Positions 1 to 8,395 are shown, counted from the stretch's first letter. The stretch is DNA of 64,000 nt from an uncultured Bacilli bacterium (GCA_944349335.1 CALVMW010000002.1:1-64000), one strand, 5' to 3'. Notes: generated by a model from the sequence alone, not told the origin. Made by a program: numbers and translations.

Positions 1-80
1 TTCTTTTTTTCTTTCCATAATTGATATTCCTTTTTTTTTTCTCCCCTATCCTCACACTATGATCAAATTGTAATATTTTT

Positions 81-98
81 CCCCCCCCCCCCCCCCCC
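81..98. repeat. C18 homopolymer tract
   Basis: An uninterrupted run of 18 C lies in otherwise A+T-rich DNA. It is one of three G/C homopolymers in the window (others at 8379-8387 and 8748-8759), and all three lie near recombinase debris. It could be a slippage-prone tract or a sequencing or assembly artefact. No gene in this window can be linked to it. Confidence 0.9.
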
Positions 99-213
99 GC
101 AAGCCTACGAGAGAGGCAAGGTATTATTAACTAGTACTTATAGTTTACAATCCCAAAGACACATTTTCAATGATTTTAGAAATTAGGTCTTGACAAAACA
201 TGATAATTTTGTA

Positions 214-690
214 CTACTCCTCAGCCTTAATTGTCACTTCATAACCAGAATAGAACTTAAACGTTATTGATTTATCTTTATGCACTATTGCTTTCTCTAG
301 ATTGAAATTGAATATTGCTTCATCAAAATCAGTAATGAGTTCACCTTTTTTAAGTATCTCAATGAAGATATTAAACTTGTTAACTTTTAGTTTGATTTCG
401 TTCTTTTTCATAACTAATGAATTAAGTTCTGCTTCTTTGTTTTTATAAATATCTTCAAGTTCTGCATACTTTTTTCGCCAAATCGTTTGATCTTGCTTCG
501 GGTCGTATTCATCTTAACAAGCAATTCGAATTTTTTATTCATATCATTGAGTTCATTAGACAATGCTTCTATTTGCTTATCCAATGATGATGTATCAAGA
601 GCTTTGCTTACTGCTTCTATAAGATTAGAAATAAGAAGGTCTTTGCTCCTAATCATCTCGTTATAAGCTTTAAGAAACTTTTTGATGGGG
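214..690 (-). pseudogene. 3' remnant of a large serine recombinase, frameshifted
   Basis: Two adjacent minus-strand reading frames (656-414 and 411-214) join into one protein tail if a single frameshift near 515-525 is corrected. The second frame then reads through an EYDPKQDQTIWRKKYAELE segment into the downstream piece. The product is helical and charged, and ends in a beta-rich stretch (VHKDKSITFKFYSGYEV). This is the usual C-terminal architecture of large serine recombinases (coiled coil, then a short beta segment). The catalytic N-terminus and zinc ribbon are missing. Upstream reading is open only to about 690. It is best read as debris of an integrated element; the family assignment rests on overall pattern. 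Confidence 0.6.
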
Positions 691-732
691 GTATAAATTG
701 AAAAAAGTTAAAAAATATTTCTGGGCATAAAA

Positions 733-764
733 AAGACCACCTGGCTCAGTTAGAACTAGATGGT
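733..764 (-). terminator. hairpin with T-run on minus strand
   Basis: A GACCA.../...TGGTC stem-loop is followed on the minus strand by TTTTTT. It lies just upstream of the recombinase remnant, where it would stop minus-strand transcription entering from the tRNA-Leu side. It may belong to the tRNA-Leu and surface-protein transcript. Confidence 0.5.
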
Positions 765-785
765 CAATCAATATTATTAAAAAAG

Positions 786-985
786 ATAGGGTGTGCAGTT
801 GCCGTGTTTAGGGGTGTGCAAAAAAGGGTTGCCGTGTAATAGTGCACACCTGCCGTTTCAAAGTGAGCCCTAAAAATGATGGTTTTTTGATGATTTTTAA
901 AGATTTTTGCTCCCACTATTACAACGGCGTAATTTTAAAAATGGCCATTTAAGCCTAAAAATGAAAAAAGTCTGCACATCCCTAT
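786..985. mobile_element. 200-bp MITE-like or IS-end remnant
   Basis: The segment is bounded by imperfect terminal inverted repeats: ATAGGGTGTGCAG at 786-798, and its complement with one extra base at 972-985. Inside, the motif GTTGCCGTGT occurs twice (798-807 and 828-837). GGGTGTGCA occurs twice in direct orientation, and TGCACACC once inverted at 843-850. Clustered short repeats at an end are typical of transposase-binding sites. No transposase gene is present, so this is a non-autonomous or decayed element. Confidence 0.5.
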
Positions 986-1023
986 TCATCGACTAAGAAT
1001 GTATCAGACATGTCGTTCTAATA

Positions 1024-1106
1024 TGGTGGGGCTAATGGGATTCGAACCCACACGATTTCTCACTAGAACCTGAATCTAGCGCGTATACCATTTTCGCCAT
1101 AGCCCC
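1024..1106 (-). tRNA. tRNA-Leu (anticodon CAG)
   Basis: The acceptor stem GGGGCTA pairs with TAGCCCC, followed by discriminator A and an encoded CCA. The anticodon arm has a CTAGA/TCTAG stem and loop TTCAGGT, giving CAG, which reads CTG. A long variable arm follows, as expected for a class II tRNA. The T loop has GGTTCGAATCC. It starts 26 bp after the surface-protein stop codon on the same strand. Confidence 0.97.
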
Positions 1107-1132
1107 GAACCAAATTATTATATAAAATTACT

Positions 1133-2965
1133 TCATTTTTCACCAGTAAAGAAAGCGACTATTTTATTCCAAAGATCTATCCAGAATTGACAGAAGCGTT
1201 GCCAAAAAGTCATTTTGACTGGACTTGATATTTCTCCTTTTTCGACTACCTTGATGCTTAGATTGATTAAATATTCTTCATCGTTATCGGAAACTAATCT
1301 AAGTTTCATTTGATGGAGACCGATTGGAAGATCTTTAGTTAAGCCTTGTCCTTCTATTATCTCTTTAGTTTTATATATTTGATTAGGTATTATACCTTGT
1401 CTAACTAATGATTCAGTTACTTCTTCAAGGGATGGTATTTCTCCTTCAGTTACTGTGAGGAAGGATTCTTTTGCATAAAAAGTAGGACCTTGACTATCTT
1501 TGACTGAAATATAGATAGTCTTTCTAGATGTGTTTCCTGATCTATCTTCGGCTTGAACAGTGACTCGATATTCACCGACGATTTTTTCATGGCCTTTATA
1601 AGTATTTTCAATTACTTCTAAATCGATGTTTCCATCTATTTCATCATAAGCAGAGAAGAAAGAGATGATTTTGTCTTCGGAAAGTATATTTTCCACGTTG
1701 AGATTAATATCTTCTTGTTCAGTAGATATTATAGGAGCAACATCATCAATAAGCGTCATTGTAAATGGCTTTCGAGCTTTATTCCCAGAACTATCCTCTG
1801 CTGTTAGTACACATTCAAATTTTCCAATTTGATTTTCAGGAACTTGTTGTCCGTTTTCTAAGGTGATACTGAAGGTAGGACTAAAGTCATAATTATCTTT
1901 AAAGATGAAATGTTCATTTAAAAAGTTATCAGAGTTAAAATCTGTTTTATATGATACTGTTATATCGCTATTAATAGGTATGATAGTAGGTGCTTTTGTA
2001 TCGACTATAGTCATTATAAGTGTAATTTTTGATTCGTTACCATAATTATCTTCGGCTGTTAAATAAACAGTAAATTCTTTTCCTAAGGATGCATAGGCTC
2101 CTTCGTTAAAATAATTATCTGGGTCTTCTAAAGTCGGTCTTATATAACTTCCATCTGAACTATCTCGAGCAATGAATGAATTGATAAGATAATCTTTGGA
2201 GTAAACAGTACCATATTGACTATTTAAACGATAAACGGGATTAGTTCCGACATTAGTTGTATAATTCCGATATGAACAATCCTCCCCACTATAATAAGTG
2301 TTGACCATGTTTTCTAAAGTAGTGTTTTGATATGAGATTCCGACATTATTTAAGTTAAAAGGTTTATTTGAATAGTATAGGCGGAAATACTTTAAACGCC
2401 ATCCTGCTTGATAATTAAAGGATATGGAATAAGTTTTTATTGATGCAGTATAACGAAGAAATGATGAAAGGGAACTATCTCCTCTAGTTGGAGATGAAAA
2501 GTCTCCAGAAACTTCTACAAAATCTAAAAAAGAATCTAGTCTAACATCATTTGAAATAACAGTATCTTTTATTTCTCCACTAGGTGTATCAAATGCCAGT
2601 TCGTATCCTACTTTTCCTAATGTAGTAGCATCACTTAAAGCACTGATCGTTTCTTTTGTTTGAATAAAAATGTTATATCTTCCACTTGAACCTAGTAGCA
2701 TCGTCGGTAAAGTCCTTGCAAAAGGATCTCCTCCTTTATTTCCAATTTCAAAGACTCCTGTATCTGGATGGTTGCCATAAAATCCAGTTGGTAAGATATT
2801 ATTTTTACTAGATACTACATTAAGATTACCGCTTGTACATACGGAATTTGAATTAGCAAGAAGAATTGTATTATCATTGATTATTCCTACAGGTAAATTA
2901 TTATTGTTTTGTGGTAGAAAAGAAAATAGTGCACAGCATGATATAAATAAGCTTTTCTTTTTCAT
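1133..2965 (-). CDS. secreted surface protein with Ig-like repeats
   Basis: This is a 610-residue protein with an N-terminal signal sequence (MKKKSLFISCCALFSFLP). The middle third carries about three beta-sandwich modules, recognisable by repeats of the type AED.SGN followed by a T-rich strand and D..AP: near residues 290-335 (DNYGNE, IVDTKAP), 390-415 (AEDSSGN, LIDDVAP) and 470-500 (AEDRSGN, VKDSQGP). This is the pattern of DUF5011 or bacterial Ig-like domains. The C-terminus is a short aromatic amphipathic segment (FWQRFCQFWIDLWNKIV) with no LPXTG motif, so anchoring is probably through this tail. The N-terminal 250 residues are unassigned. A surface or adhesion role is inferred from architecture only. 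Confidence 0.8.
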   Translation of the reverse strand: MKKKSLFISCCALFSFLPQNNNNLPVGIINDNTILLANSNSVCTSGNLNVVSSKNNILPTGFYGNHPDTGVFEIGNKGGDPFARTLPTMLLGSSGRYNIFIQTKETISALSDATTLGKVGYELAFDTPSGEIKDTVISNDVRLDSFLDFVEVSGDFSSPTRGDSSLSSFLRYTASIKTYSISFNYQAGWRLKYFRLYYSNKPFNLNNVGISYQNTTLENMVNTYYSGEDCSYRNYTTNVGTNPVYRLNSQYGTVYSKDYLINSFIARDSSDGSYIRPTLEDPDNYFNEGAYASLGKEFTVYLTAEDNYGNESKITLIMTIVDTKAPTIIPINSDITVSYKTDFNSDNFLNEHFIFKDNYDFSPTFSITLENGQQVPENQIGKFECVLTAEDSSGNKARKPFTMTLIDDVAPIISTEQEDINLNVENILSEDKIISFFSAYDEIDGNIDLEVIENTYKGHEKIVGEYRVTVQAEDRSGNTSRKTIYISVKDSQGPTFYAKESFLTVTEGEIPSLEEVTESLVRQGIIPNQIYKTKEIIEGQGLTKDLPIGLHQMKLRLVSDNDEEYLINLSIKVVEKGEISSPVKMTFWQRFCQFWIDLWNKIVAFFTGEK

Positions 2966-3034
2966 ATATTATCCTCTCTTTCATTTAATATTTAGTATAG
3001 TAAGTCTCTTCTTTTCACAAAAAATAAACTATGT

Positions 3035-3040
3035 TATAAT
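3035..3040 (+). promoter_or_regulatory. -10 box of tRNA cluster promoter
   Basis: A perfect TATAAT lies 10 nt before the first base of tRNA-Arg(CCT). The -35 region 17 bp upstream (TTTTCA) is weak. It probably drives the two tRNA-Arg genes, the small membrane protein and tRNA-Leu(TAG) as one transcript ending at the hairpin near 3602-3637. Confidence 0.55.
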
Positions 3041-3050
3041 TTCATATGTT

Positions 3051-3128
3051 GCTCCCATAGCTCAGTCCGGATAGAGCGACCGCCTCCTAAGCGGTAGGCC
3101 GTAAGTTCAAATCTTACTGGGAGCGCCA
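3051..3128 (+). tRNA. tRNA-Arg (anticodon CCT)
   Basis: The acceptor GCTCCCA pairs with TGGGAGC, with discriminator G and encoded CCA. The anticodon stem ACCGC/GCGGT encloses loop CTCCTAA, giving CCT, which reads AGG. The T arm has GTTCAAATC. It is the first gene of a four-gene tRNA and membrane-protein cluster. Confidence 0.97.
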
Positions 3129-3131
3129 GAA

Positions 3132-3209
3132 GCGCTCGTAGCTCAGCTTGGATAGAGCGCAAGCCTCCGAAGTTTGAAGCCAAGGGTTCAAATCCCTTCG
3201 AGCGCACCA
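3132..3209 (+). tRNA. tRNA-Arg (anticodon CCG)
   Basis: It starts 3 nt after the previous tRNA. The acceptor GCGCTCG pairs with CGAGCGC and CCA is encoded. The anticodon stem CAAGC/GTTTG (one G-T pair) encloses CTCCGAA, giving CCG, which reads CGG. Confidence 0.96.
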
Positions 3210-3215
3210 AAAAAG

Positions 3216-3500
3216 ATGAAAAATTTACTTCACAAAATCTTATTTTTTATCGCTCGTCTTAATAAGAAGAAGAGTTTCATTTATCTTCTTACTGTCACTA
3301 TTATTTTTATTATTTCTGTCGTTCTTCTTCTTGTAGGATTAATTTATATGGTACCTTATCAACCATATCCTGTTTTTGCTGTCGTTTTTGTTATCATCGG
3401 TGGAATTTTGATGTTCTTATCATTAGCGACAGTCGCTCTTACTTCTTTATCTTCTAACTATATTGTTGATGATGAGAAAGAAGAAGATAAAAAAGATTAA
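3216..3500 (+). CDS. small two-helix membrane protein between tRNA genes
   Basis: This is a 94-residue protein starting MKNLLHKILFF; a start further upstream would lie inside the tRNA-Arg. Two hydrophobic segments (about residues 20-45 and 48-78) are separated by a short loop (YMVPYQPYP). The C-terminal tail is acidic and lysine-rich (DDEKEEDKKD). It sits between tRNA-Arg(CCG) and tRNA-Leu(TAG) on the same strand, only 6 bp after the former. The function is unknown; the topology suggests both termini are cytoplasmic. Confidence 0.65.
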   Translation: MKNLLHKILFFIARLNKKKSFIYLLTVTIIFIISVVLLLVGLIYMVPYQPYPVFAVVFVIIGGILMFLSLATVALTSLSSNYIVDDEKEEDKKD

Positions 3501-3502
3501 TT

Positions 3503-3587
3503 GCCGCCGTGGCGAAATTGGTATACGCGTAGGACTTAGAATCCTATGAGGCAACTTGTGAGGGTTCGATTCCCTCCGGCGGCACCA
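3503..3587 (+). tRNA. tRNA-Leu (anticodon TAG)
   Basis: The acceptor GCCGCCG pairs with CGGCGGC and CCA is encoded. The anticodon stem TAGGA/TCCTA encloses CTTAGAA, giving TAG, which reads CTA. The long variable arm is typical of tRNA-Leu. It is the last tRNA of the cluster. Confidence 0.97.
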
Positions 3588-3601
3588 TACTGAAATCATA
3601 G

Positions 3602-3637
3602 GTTTGAAATAGTGAACATCGCTATTCAAACTTTTTT
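3602..3637 (+). terminator. terminator of the tRNA cluster
   Basis: The stem GTTTGAAATAG pairs with CTATTCAAAC with one bulge and is followed by six T. It lies 15 nt after tRNA-Leu(TAG). Confidence 0.8.
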
Positions 3638-3779
3638 ATTAAAATAAGCAGATATTTAATAATAATTAAGCATAAAGCTTGAATTTGCTTATATCATTAT
3701 CAAGATGATTGACGGTGTGATTTTTCACTAGAATATTTATGCTATTTTGCAACATTATTTAAATATATTTATTAAACTA

Positions 3780-4428
3780 TCATATTATTCTATTTTCATC
3801 ATCTTTTAACAAATTGCCATAGACATGAATTGTAGGATTCTTAATTGATAGTTTGTGGTCTTCATTATCCCATTTTTCGTAAATTTCACCATCGATAGTA
3901 TAAAATTTTTCTGATGCTCCTGTTATAAAAATATTAAGATTACAGTTTGATACTATTTGATAATTATTATCAGAGTAAATGGTATTGTTATTGAAAAAAT
4001 ATATATAGTGTAAATCATTCAAAATTTGAAAAGAGTACAAATCTGCTTGTATATCAATATTAACATTAATTACTACATTTTCTTCAAAGTAAGAATTACA
4101 TAATTATTGCAAACGATGTTAAAGTCGCAACATTCCATTCATCGTGTTCATATTTTACTTTACCATCAGTTAGTATTTTATCGTATCCAAATCGGCCAAT
4201 AGATCGTATTGGATGATTATTGATTGACTCAGGTATAAGGATATTGATGGTTATCTCATCACTATATTTATCTACATTGTAATAATATTCGTCAACTCTA
4301 TAAATACTATCTGGTATAACTCGTAAACTATAATTTGAATCAACAAAATGATTTTCTACATTTATAGGTCCCTGACATGAAGTTAATACTAGTAAGTATA
4401 ACAACAAAATCAAGTAATTTCTTCTCAT
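3780..4428 (-). pseudogene. frameshifted lipoprotein
   Basis: The 5' part (4428-4096) encodes a lipoprotein signal peptide with lipobox LTSC and a segment IPESINNHPIRSIGRFG, which resembles leucine-rich BspA-type repeats. It stops at 4096. The continuation lies in another frame (about 4090 down to 3780), with residues such as ADLYSFQILNDLHYIYF and FITGASEKFY, and has no start or ribosome site of its own. One indel near 4095-4110 would join them into a protein of about 215 residues. The gene is therefore probably broken, unless the indel is a sequencing error. Confidence 0.6.
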
Positions 4429-4940
4429 GTCATAATTATATCAAATGTAAATATCAAACATAGATAGATATAGTTTGATAAATATCTCATTCCAATTATA
4501 TGTTAGTGAGAATATATGAAGTGATGTAATATTTTTACTAAATAAAAGACTTTTAGAGTTAGATTAAACAGTTATTTAGGAAGAATCTCCTGTGTTAGTC
4601 TAGCTCTAAATATCTTATGAGATTGTTCATTCACCTTATTTTCAGCTTTTGAAAGATTTAAAAAAGTCTTTTATGAATATTCAAACTTACTTATAATCCA
4701 AAGATATCATTGTATGTAACTAATGGTAATATATTTTTGCAAAATGTTTTATTTCTTTATTTGAATTTACAAAAACTAAACAAACTTTTTATTTTAGGCA
4801 ATAACAAGCTCCTTCTATTTTTAGTAGGAAAATTCATAGAGTTTTTCATAGAGCAGTGATTACTACTTAGAAACTAGGTAGTTCACTTAGTTTAGGAATT
4901 TTTATCTTTACTGCTAGACCATATGATTTAAAGTTAGTAG
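4429..4940. other. AT-rich intergenic region
   Basis: No convincing coding region is present. It holds the small inverted-repeat element at 4542-4674 (listed separately). A short open stretch just before the repeat (about 4890-4975, reading ...ARPYDLKLVEHEYDLTAQ...) is too short to assign. The region ends where the 466-bp repeat begins. Confidence 0.6.
4542..4674. mobile_element. 133-bp MITE-like element with internal hairpin
   Basis: Perfect 13-bp terminal inverted repeats, ATAAAAGACTTTT (4542-4554) and its complement (4662-4674), enclose a roughly 20-bp stem-loop at 4552-4610. That stem contains several G-T wobble positions, so it is better formed in RNA than in DNA. The size and structure are those of a miniature inverted-repeat element. 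No second copy is in the window. Confidence 0.45.
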
Positions 4941-5406
4941 AGCACGAATATGACCTCACAGCTCAGTTACTATTCTTTTTATACTGAAAGATGAGCTAAC
5001 AAACTTGATGAAAAATATAAATAACTTACAATTTTTAGTAATTATTTAAAAATTAAACAAAATAGAATTGTTAACGCTATAATATTAAAAAGGGAGAATA
5101 TTATGAAAGTTAAAAGATTTTTTATGTTAGCTATTGGCGCAGCATTTCTATTAACTAGTGCTGGTAAACATGTTGTTGTAGCTAATGAAATCAACAAAAT
5201 TAATGAGAATGTCACTCAACAGGTTATGCGTCTTGCAAACTCTGTTAGTGATGAAGAAGAAACTGAAGATCCTGAAGAGATTTTTAGTAGAGCAATTGAG
5301 GATTATAAAGAAGAATTTGATAGCTACATCAATATCACTGCTTTAAATGTCGAAGACAAAGAAGATGTAACTTTACCTAACTTTGATATCAACTATATCG
5401 CTCCAA
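4941..5406 (+). repeat. 466-bp direct repeat, copy 1
   Basis: By eye this is identical to 8868-9333 (offset 3927). It contains an upstream region, a TATAAT box, the ribosome site and the first 101 codons of the secreted toxin-like protein. The copies diverge at 5407/9334, immediately after the codons for IAP. Confidence 0.95.
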
Positions 5407-5495
5407 TGTGTGCGTTCAAAAAGCAAACCAAGAAAAAATTATCGCCTCAAAGCGGTCAAATATCAATGACACTTAAAAAGAGCGTACTATATTGA
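5103..5495 (+). pseudogene. truncated duplicate of the secreted toxin-like gene
   Basis: The first 101 residues match the 445-residue protein at 9030 exactly: a signal peptide ending near VVVANE and an acidic helical segment (DEEETEDPEE). After the repeat boundary the frame runs 29 unrelated residues (MCAFKKQTKKK...) to a stop. The hydrophobic and C-terminal domains are absent. The promoter and ribosome site (AAAGGGAG) are intact, so a short secreted peptide could still be made. It could be an orphan N-terminal module left by cassette exchange, or simply a duplication scar. Confidence 0.7.
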
Positions 5496-5545
5496 ACACT
5501 ATGTTTTTTATATGCTCGAGGCAAGACAAATATCTCCATCTTTTC

Positions 5546-5574
5546 TTACTTTATTATGTCACTTCTGCTATAAT
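5546..5574 (+). promoter_or_regulatory. possible promoter for the HNH/ATPase genes
   Basis: TATAAT at 5569-5574 has TTACTT 17 bp upstream. The -10 is perfect and the -35 is poor. It precedes the HNH gene by about 125 bp. Confidence 0.35.
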
Positions 5575-5698
5575 ATATAGATAAAGAAAACAAACACGAA
5601 ACCGCAAATCAATGATGCAACTAGTTGTCATAAAGGAATTAATATAGTTTATTCCCTGGTCGTTGCTTAAGCAGAAATTTAAAAATTAGGAGAAGTTT

Positions 5699-6271
5699 AT
5701 GGCTACAAATAGCAATTTACAAATGTCTAGAGCCACAAGAGCTGATGAGTTCTATACGCAACTTTCTATAATAGAAGATGAATTATGGCATTACAGGGAA
5801 TTTTTTGAAGAAAAAATCTTTTTTTGTAATGCTGACGATATAATTAATTATTTTAAAGACGTTATTACTTGGGTTGAAGCTATTTTTCCCTATGAATGCA
5901 AGAGTTTAATGAATGGTCTTCCTTGGGGAATTTATTATAATAAATACAAGAACACAAATCTCGACCCAATTCTATTAGAAAGCAAAATTAAGGAACTCCT
6001 ACAAGATGATGATGTAACTAATCAAAAAGGTATTTACGAATATGTTTTGTCAGGCGATGAAAGAAGCCTACAAATTAGAACTTTTGATTGTAGAGAAGCA
6101 CGCTTAGCTTATGAAAGACAAAATCATAAATGCGCAATTTGTGGTAAAGAATGCGAATTCGAAGAAATGCATGCAGACCACATTACCCCTTGGAGTAAAG
6201 GCGGCAAGACTGTACCTGAGAATTGCCAGATGCTTTGTCGCGATTGCAATTTAAGAAAGGGTGCACAATAA
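5699..6271 (+). CDS. HNH endonuclease with methylase-like N-terminus
   Basis: This is a 190-residue protein. Residues 140-188 form a canonical HNH domain: a CAIC pair, HADHITPWSKGG (the metal and catalytic core), NCQMLC and CRDCN. Residues 55-135 (YFKDVITWVEAIF, YYNKYKN, GIYEYVLSGDERS) resemble the segment that precedes HNH in DUF262/HNH restriction-type proteins. Residues 12-46 (RADEFYTQLSIIEDELWHYR, FFCNADD) instead resemble the start of EcoRI-type adenine methylases. The gene therefore looks like a fusion of two genes by deletion. The ribosome site TTAGGAGAAG is good. The gene just downstream encodes a defence-type ATPase, so a role in phage defence is inferred. Confidence 0.75.
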   Translation: MATNSNLQMSRATRADEFYTQLSIIEDELWHYREFFEEKIFFCNADDIINYFKDVITWVEAIFPYECKSLMNGLPWGIYYNKYKNTNLDPILLESKIKELLQDDDVTNQKGIYEYVLSGDERSLQIRTFDCREARLAYERQNHKCAICGKECEFEEMHADHITPWSKGGKTVPENCQMLCRDCNLRKGAQ

Positions 6272-6359
6272 GCATAAACAAATTCTGTATAGTTATAAAA
6301 CAGACTTTTATAATAAATTATTAAGTATGGTAAGATAAATTAAGCGGAAGAAAATTGGC

Positions 6360-8246
6360 ATGGAAAAAATTGATATTGACTTAGATAATTATAAATTAAA
6401 GCTTGAATCTCTAGCAAAAATAGCAGACGAGTTATCCAAATTAACCTGGGATAACAAAACCGCTATGCAATACTGTGAAAAAGCAGGAATTAGAGATTCT
6501 GACTTATTTGTAAACTCACCATATCAGTTGCAGATTTTCTACGATTCATTAAATAAATTTAACTATACTTCTTTAATTGAAAAGATTAAAGCCTGTGAAC
6601 GTAAATGCGATGAGTTAAGCGAGGATAATTTTAACGATTTTAATGAACCTTATCAGGCATATATCAACTCTACACTAAGCTATATATATAATCAGATATC
6701 TTTATTCTTTGATGCTTTAAATAATGTTGTTCGTCCGAACGAATACTTGAATAATCTTATAAATGGATTGCAACAGCTTCAAAATAACATGAATCCTAAT
6801 GTCAATGAATTGTTCGACCATTTTAAATATGGCAATAAAAACTATGTTATTTTCGGTAAAAATGGTGCAGGAAAGACAACTCTCCTAAAACAAATTTCGA
6901 TTGATTTTTTTAAAAATGCAGTTGTCATACCAGCTAACAGAAATGTCCGCCTCCACACGAATAACTTTATCTCATACTATAATAATTATACTTTGAACCA
7001 AATGCTTGAAGACAATAATGCTTTATTTTACCTAGTTCGTATGATAAGTAATAGTGACTTAAAGTCTTATCAGAATGGAGTAAGTACTAATGATACATTA
7101 ATTATAAAATTTTATAATATATTTTCATCATTATGCCTAGATAGAGAAGTAATTATTGATGAGGAATCTTTATACTTACAAGGTAATAATATATCAAGAT
7201 ATTCCCTTGCTAACGGTAGCGATGGTGAAAAGAGTATAGTATATATCATTTTAGCCACCCTTCTCACTCCACAACATTCCTTCTTATTTATTGATGAACC
7301 AGAAAGGCACTTGAATGGTGCATTGATGAGGAATTTATTTGATAAGTTAGAAGCAGAACGTCCAGACTTACGTTTTGTCTATTTAACTCACGTTATTGAT
7401 TTCGTTGAAAGCCGTAAAAATGTGGAGCTTATTTATCTTGAAAAAACTAACACCTACAAAAATTGGAACTTTAAAAAGATAGATGACTATAATGATATTA
7501 GTTTGGACGTACTTTTAAGTATCGAAGGCACAAAAAATGATATTATATTTTGCGAAGGGACACGCAGTTCCTTAGATTGCAAAATCTTGGAATGTATTTA
7601 TCCTGAATATGAGGTTATGCCAATAGGTTCATGCGAACAAGTAAAACTTAATACTAAAGGTATTAATGGAAAAGAAACTCTATTTCGCCGTAAGGCTTAT
7701 GGGCTCGTAGATAATGATTATATGCAACCAGATGAGATTGAGAATCTCAAGAAAAATAAGATTTTTCCAATTGGATTCAATGAGTGGGAAAACTTTTTAA
7801 TCCAATCGGAAATTTTATCTTACATCAATGCTCAACATCTAAAAAAAGATTTATCATATGTTAAGAATAATATAATCACACATATAAAAAAGAGTGGGAA
7901 ACAAGCTATTTTAAGTGATTTTATTACAAAAAGATATACTAAAATGCTTTATGCAACTAAGCTATCTTACAACGATAAATTAAGTAAGCAACTTGATAAG
8001 ATCAACGAAAAAAATAAAACGGAGATAATAGAAGAAGTTGAAGAATTAAGTATAGAAATTGAACAAAATACAGACTATGATACGCTTGTGTCTATTGTCC
8101 CTGCAAAAATGTTATTGAATATTGCAGCAAAAGGCTTAGGTCTTAGTGCTGGAGATGATTATGTTGATTTAGTAGTTAAGTATTTAAAACAAGATAAAAT
8201 CTTTAATGAAAGAGTTAAACAATTATTGAATATATCATTTATATAA
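6360..8246 (+). CDS. fused AAA/ABC ATPase-TOPRIM (DUF4435) protein, PARIS-like
   Basis: This is a 628-residue protein. The N-terminal half is an ABC-type ATPase: Walker A GKNGAGKTT near 166-174, signature-like NGSDGEKS near 284-291, Walker B FLFIDEPE near 307-314 and an H-loop in YLTHV near 341-345. The C-terminal half has TOPRIM-like acidic motifs, CEG near 398-400 and VDNDY near 449-453, in a DUF4435-like setting. AAA plus DUF4435 is the composition of the PARIS anti-phage system (AriA sensor ATPase, AriB TOPRIM nuclease), which also occurs as a single merged gene. OLD-family nucleases are the alternative. It follows the HNH gene by 88 bp on the same strand, within a unit bounded by the 466-bp repeats. 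Confidence 0.75.
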   Translation: MEKIDIDLDNYKLKLESLAKIADELSKLTWDNKTAMQYCEKAGIRDSDLFVNSPYQLQIFYDSLNKFNYTSLIEKIKACERKCDELSEDNFNDFNEPYQAYINSTLSYIYNQISLFFDALNNVVRPNEYLNNLINGLQQLQNNMNPNVNELFDHFKYGNKNYVIFGKNGAGKTTLLKQISIDFFKNAVVIPANRNVRLHTNNFISYYNNYTLNQMLEDNNALFYLVRMISNSDLKSYQNGVSTNDTLIIKFYNIFSSLCLDREVIIDEESLYLQGNNISRYSLANGSDGEKSIVYIILATLLTPQHSFLFIDEPERHLNGALMRNLFDKLEAERPDLRFVYLTHVIDFVESRKNVELIYLEKTNTYKNWNFKKIDDYNDISLDVLLSIEGTKNDIIFCEGTRSSLDCKILECIYPEYEVMPIGSCEQVKLNTKGINGKETLFRRKAYGLVDNDYMQPDEIENLKKNKIFPIGFNEWENFLIQSEILSYINAQHLKKDLSYVKNNIITHIKKSGKQAILSDFITKRYTKMLYATKLSYNDKLSKQLDKINEKNKTEIIEEVEELSIEIEQNTDYDTLVSIVPAKMLLNIAAKGLGLSAGDDYVDLVVKYLKQDKIFNERVKQLLNISFI

Positions 8247-8378
8247 ACATCATGAAAGAGTAATCTACAAATTGAAAAATTTCATAATAGTGCTACTTTT
8301 TACGAAATACAAATTTCATAATGATCAATTTATATTTATTAAGTCCGTGTGGGATAATTTATAGCCACTGCAGACTAT

Positions 8379-8387
8379 GGGGGGGGG
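8379..8387. repeat. G9 homopolymer
   Basis: A run of nine G lies at the left edge of the GC-richer scrap of foreign DNA. It may mark a recombination or assembly junction. Confidence 0.85.
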
Positions 8388-8395
8388 TAAGATAA

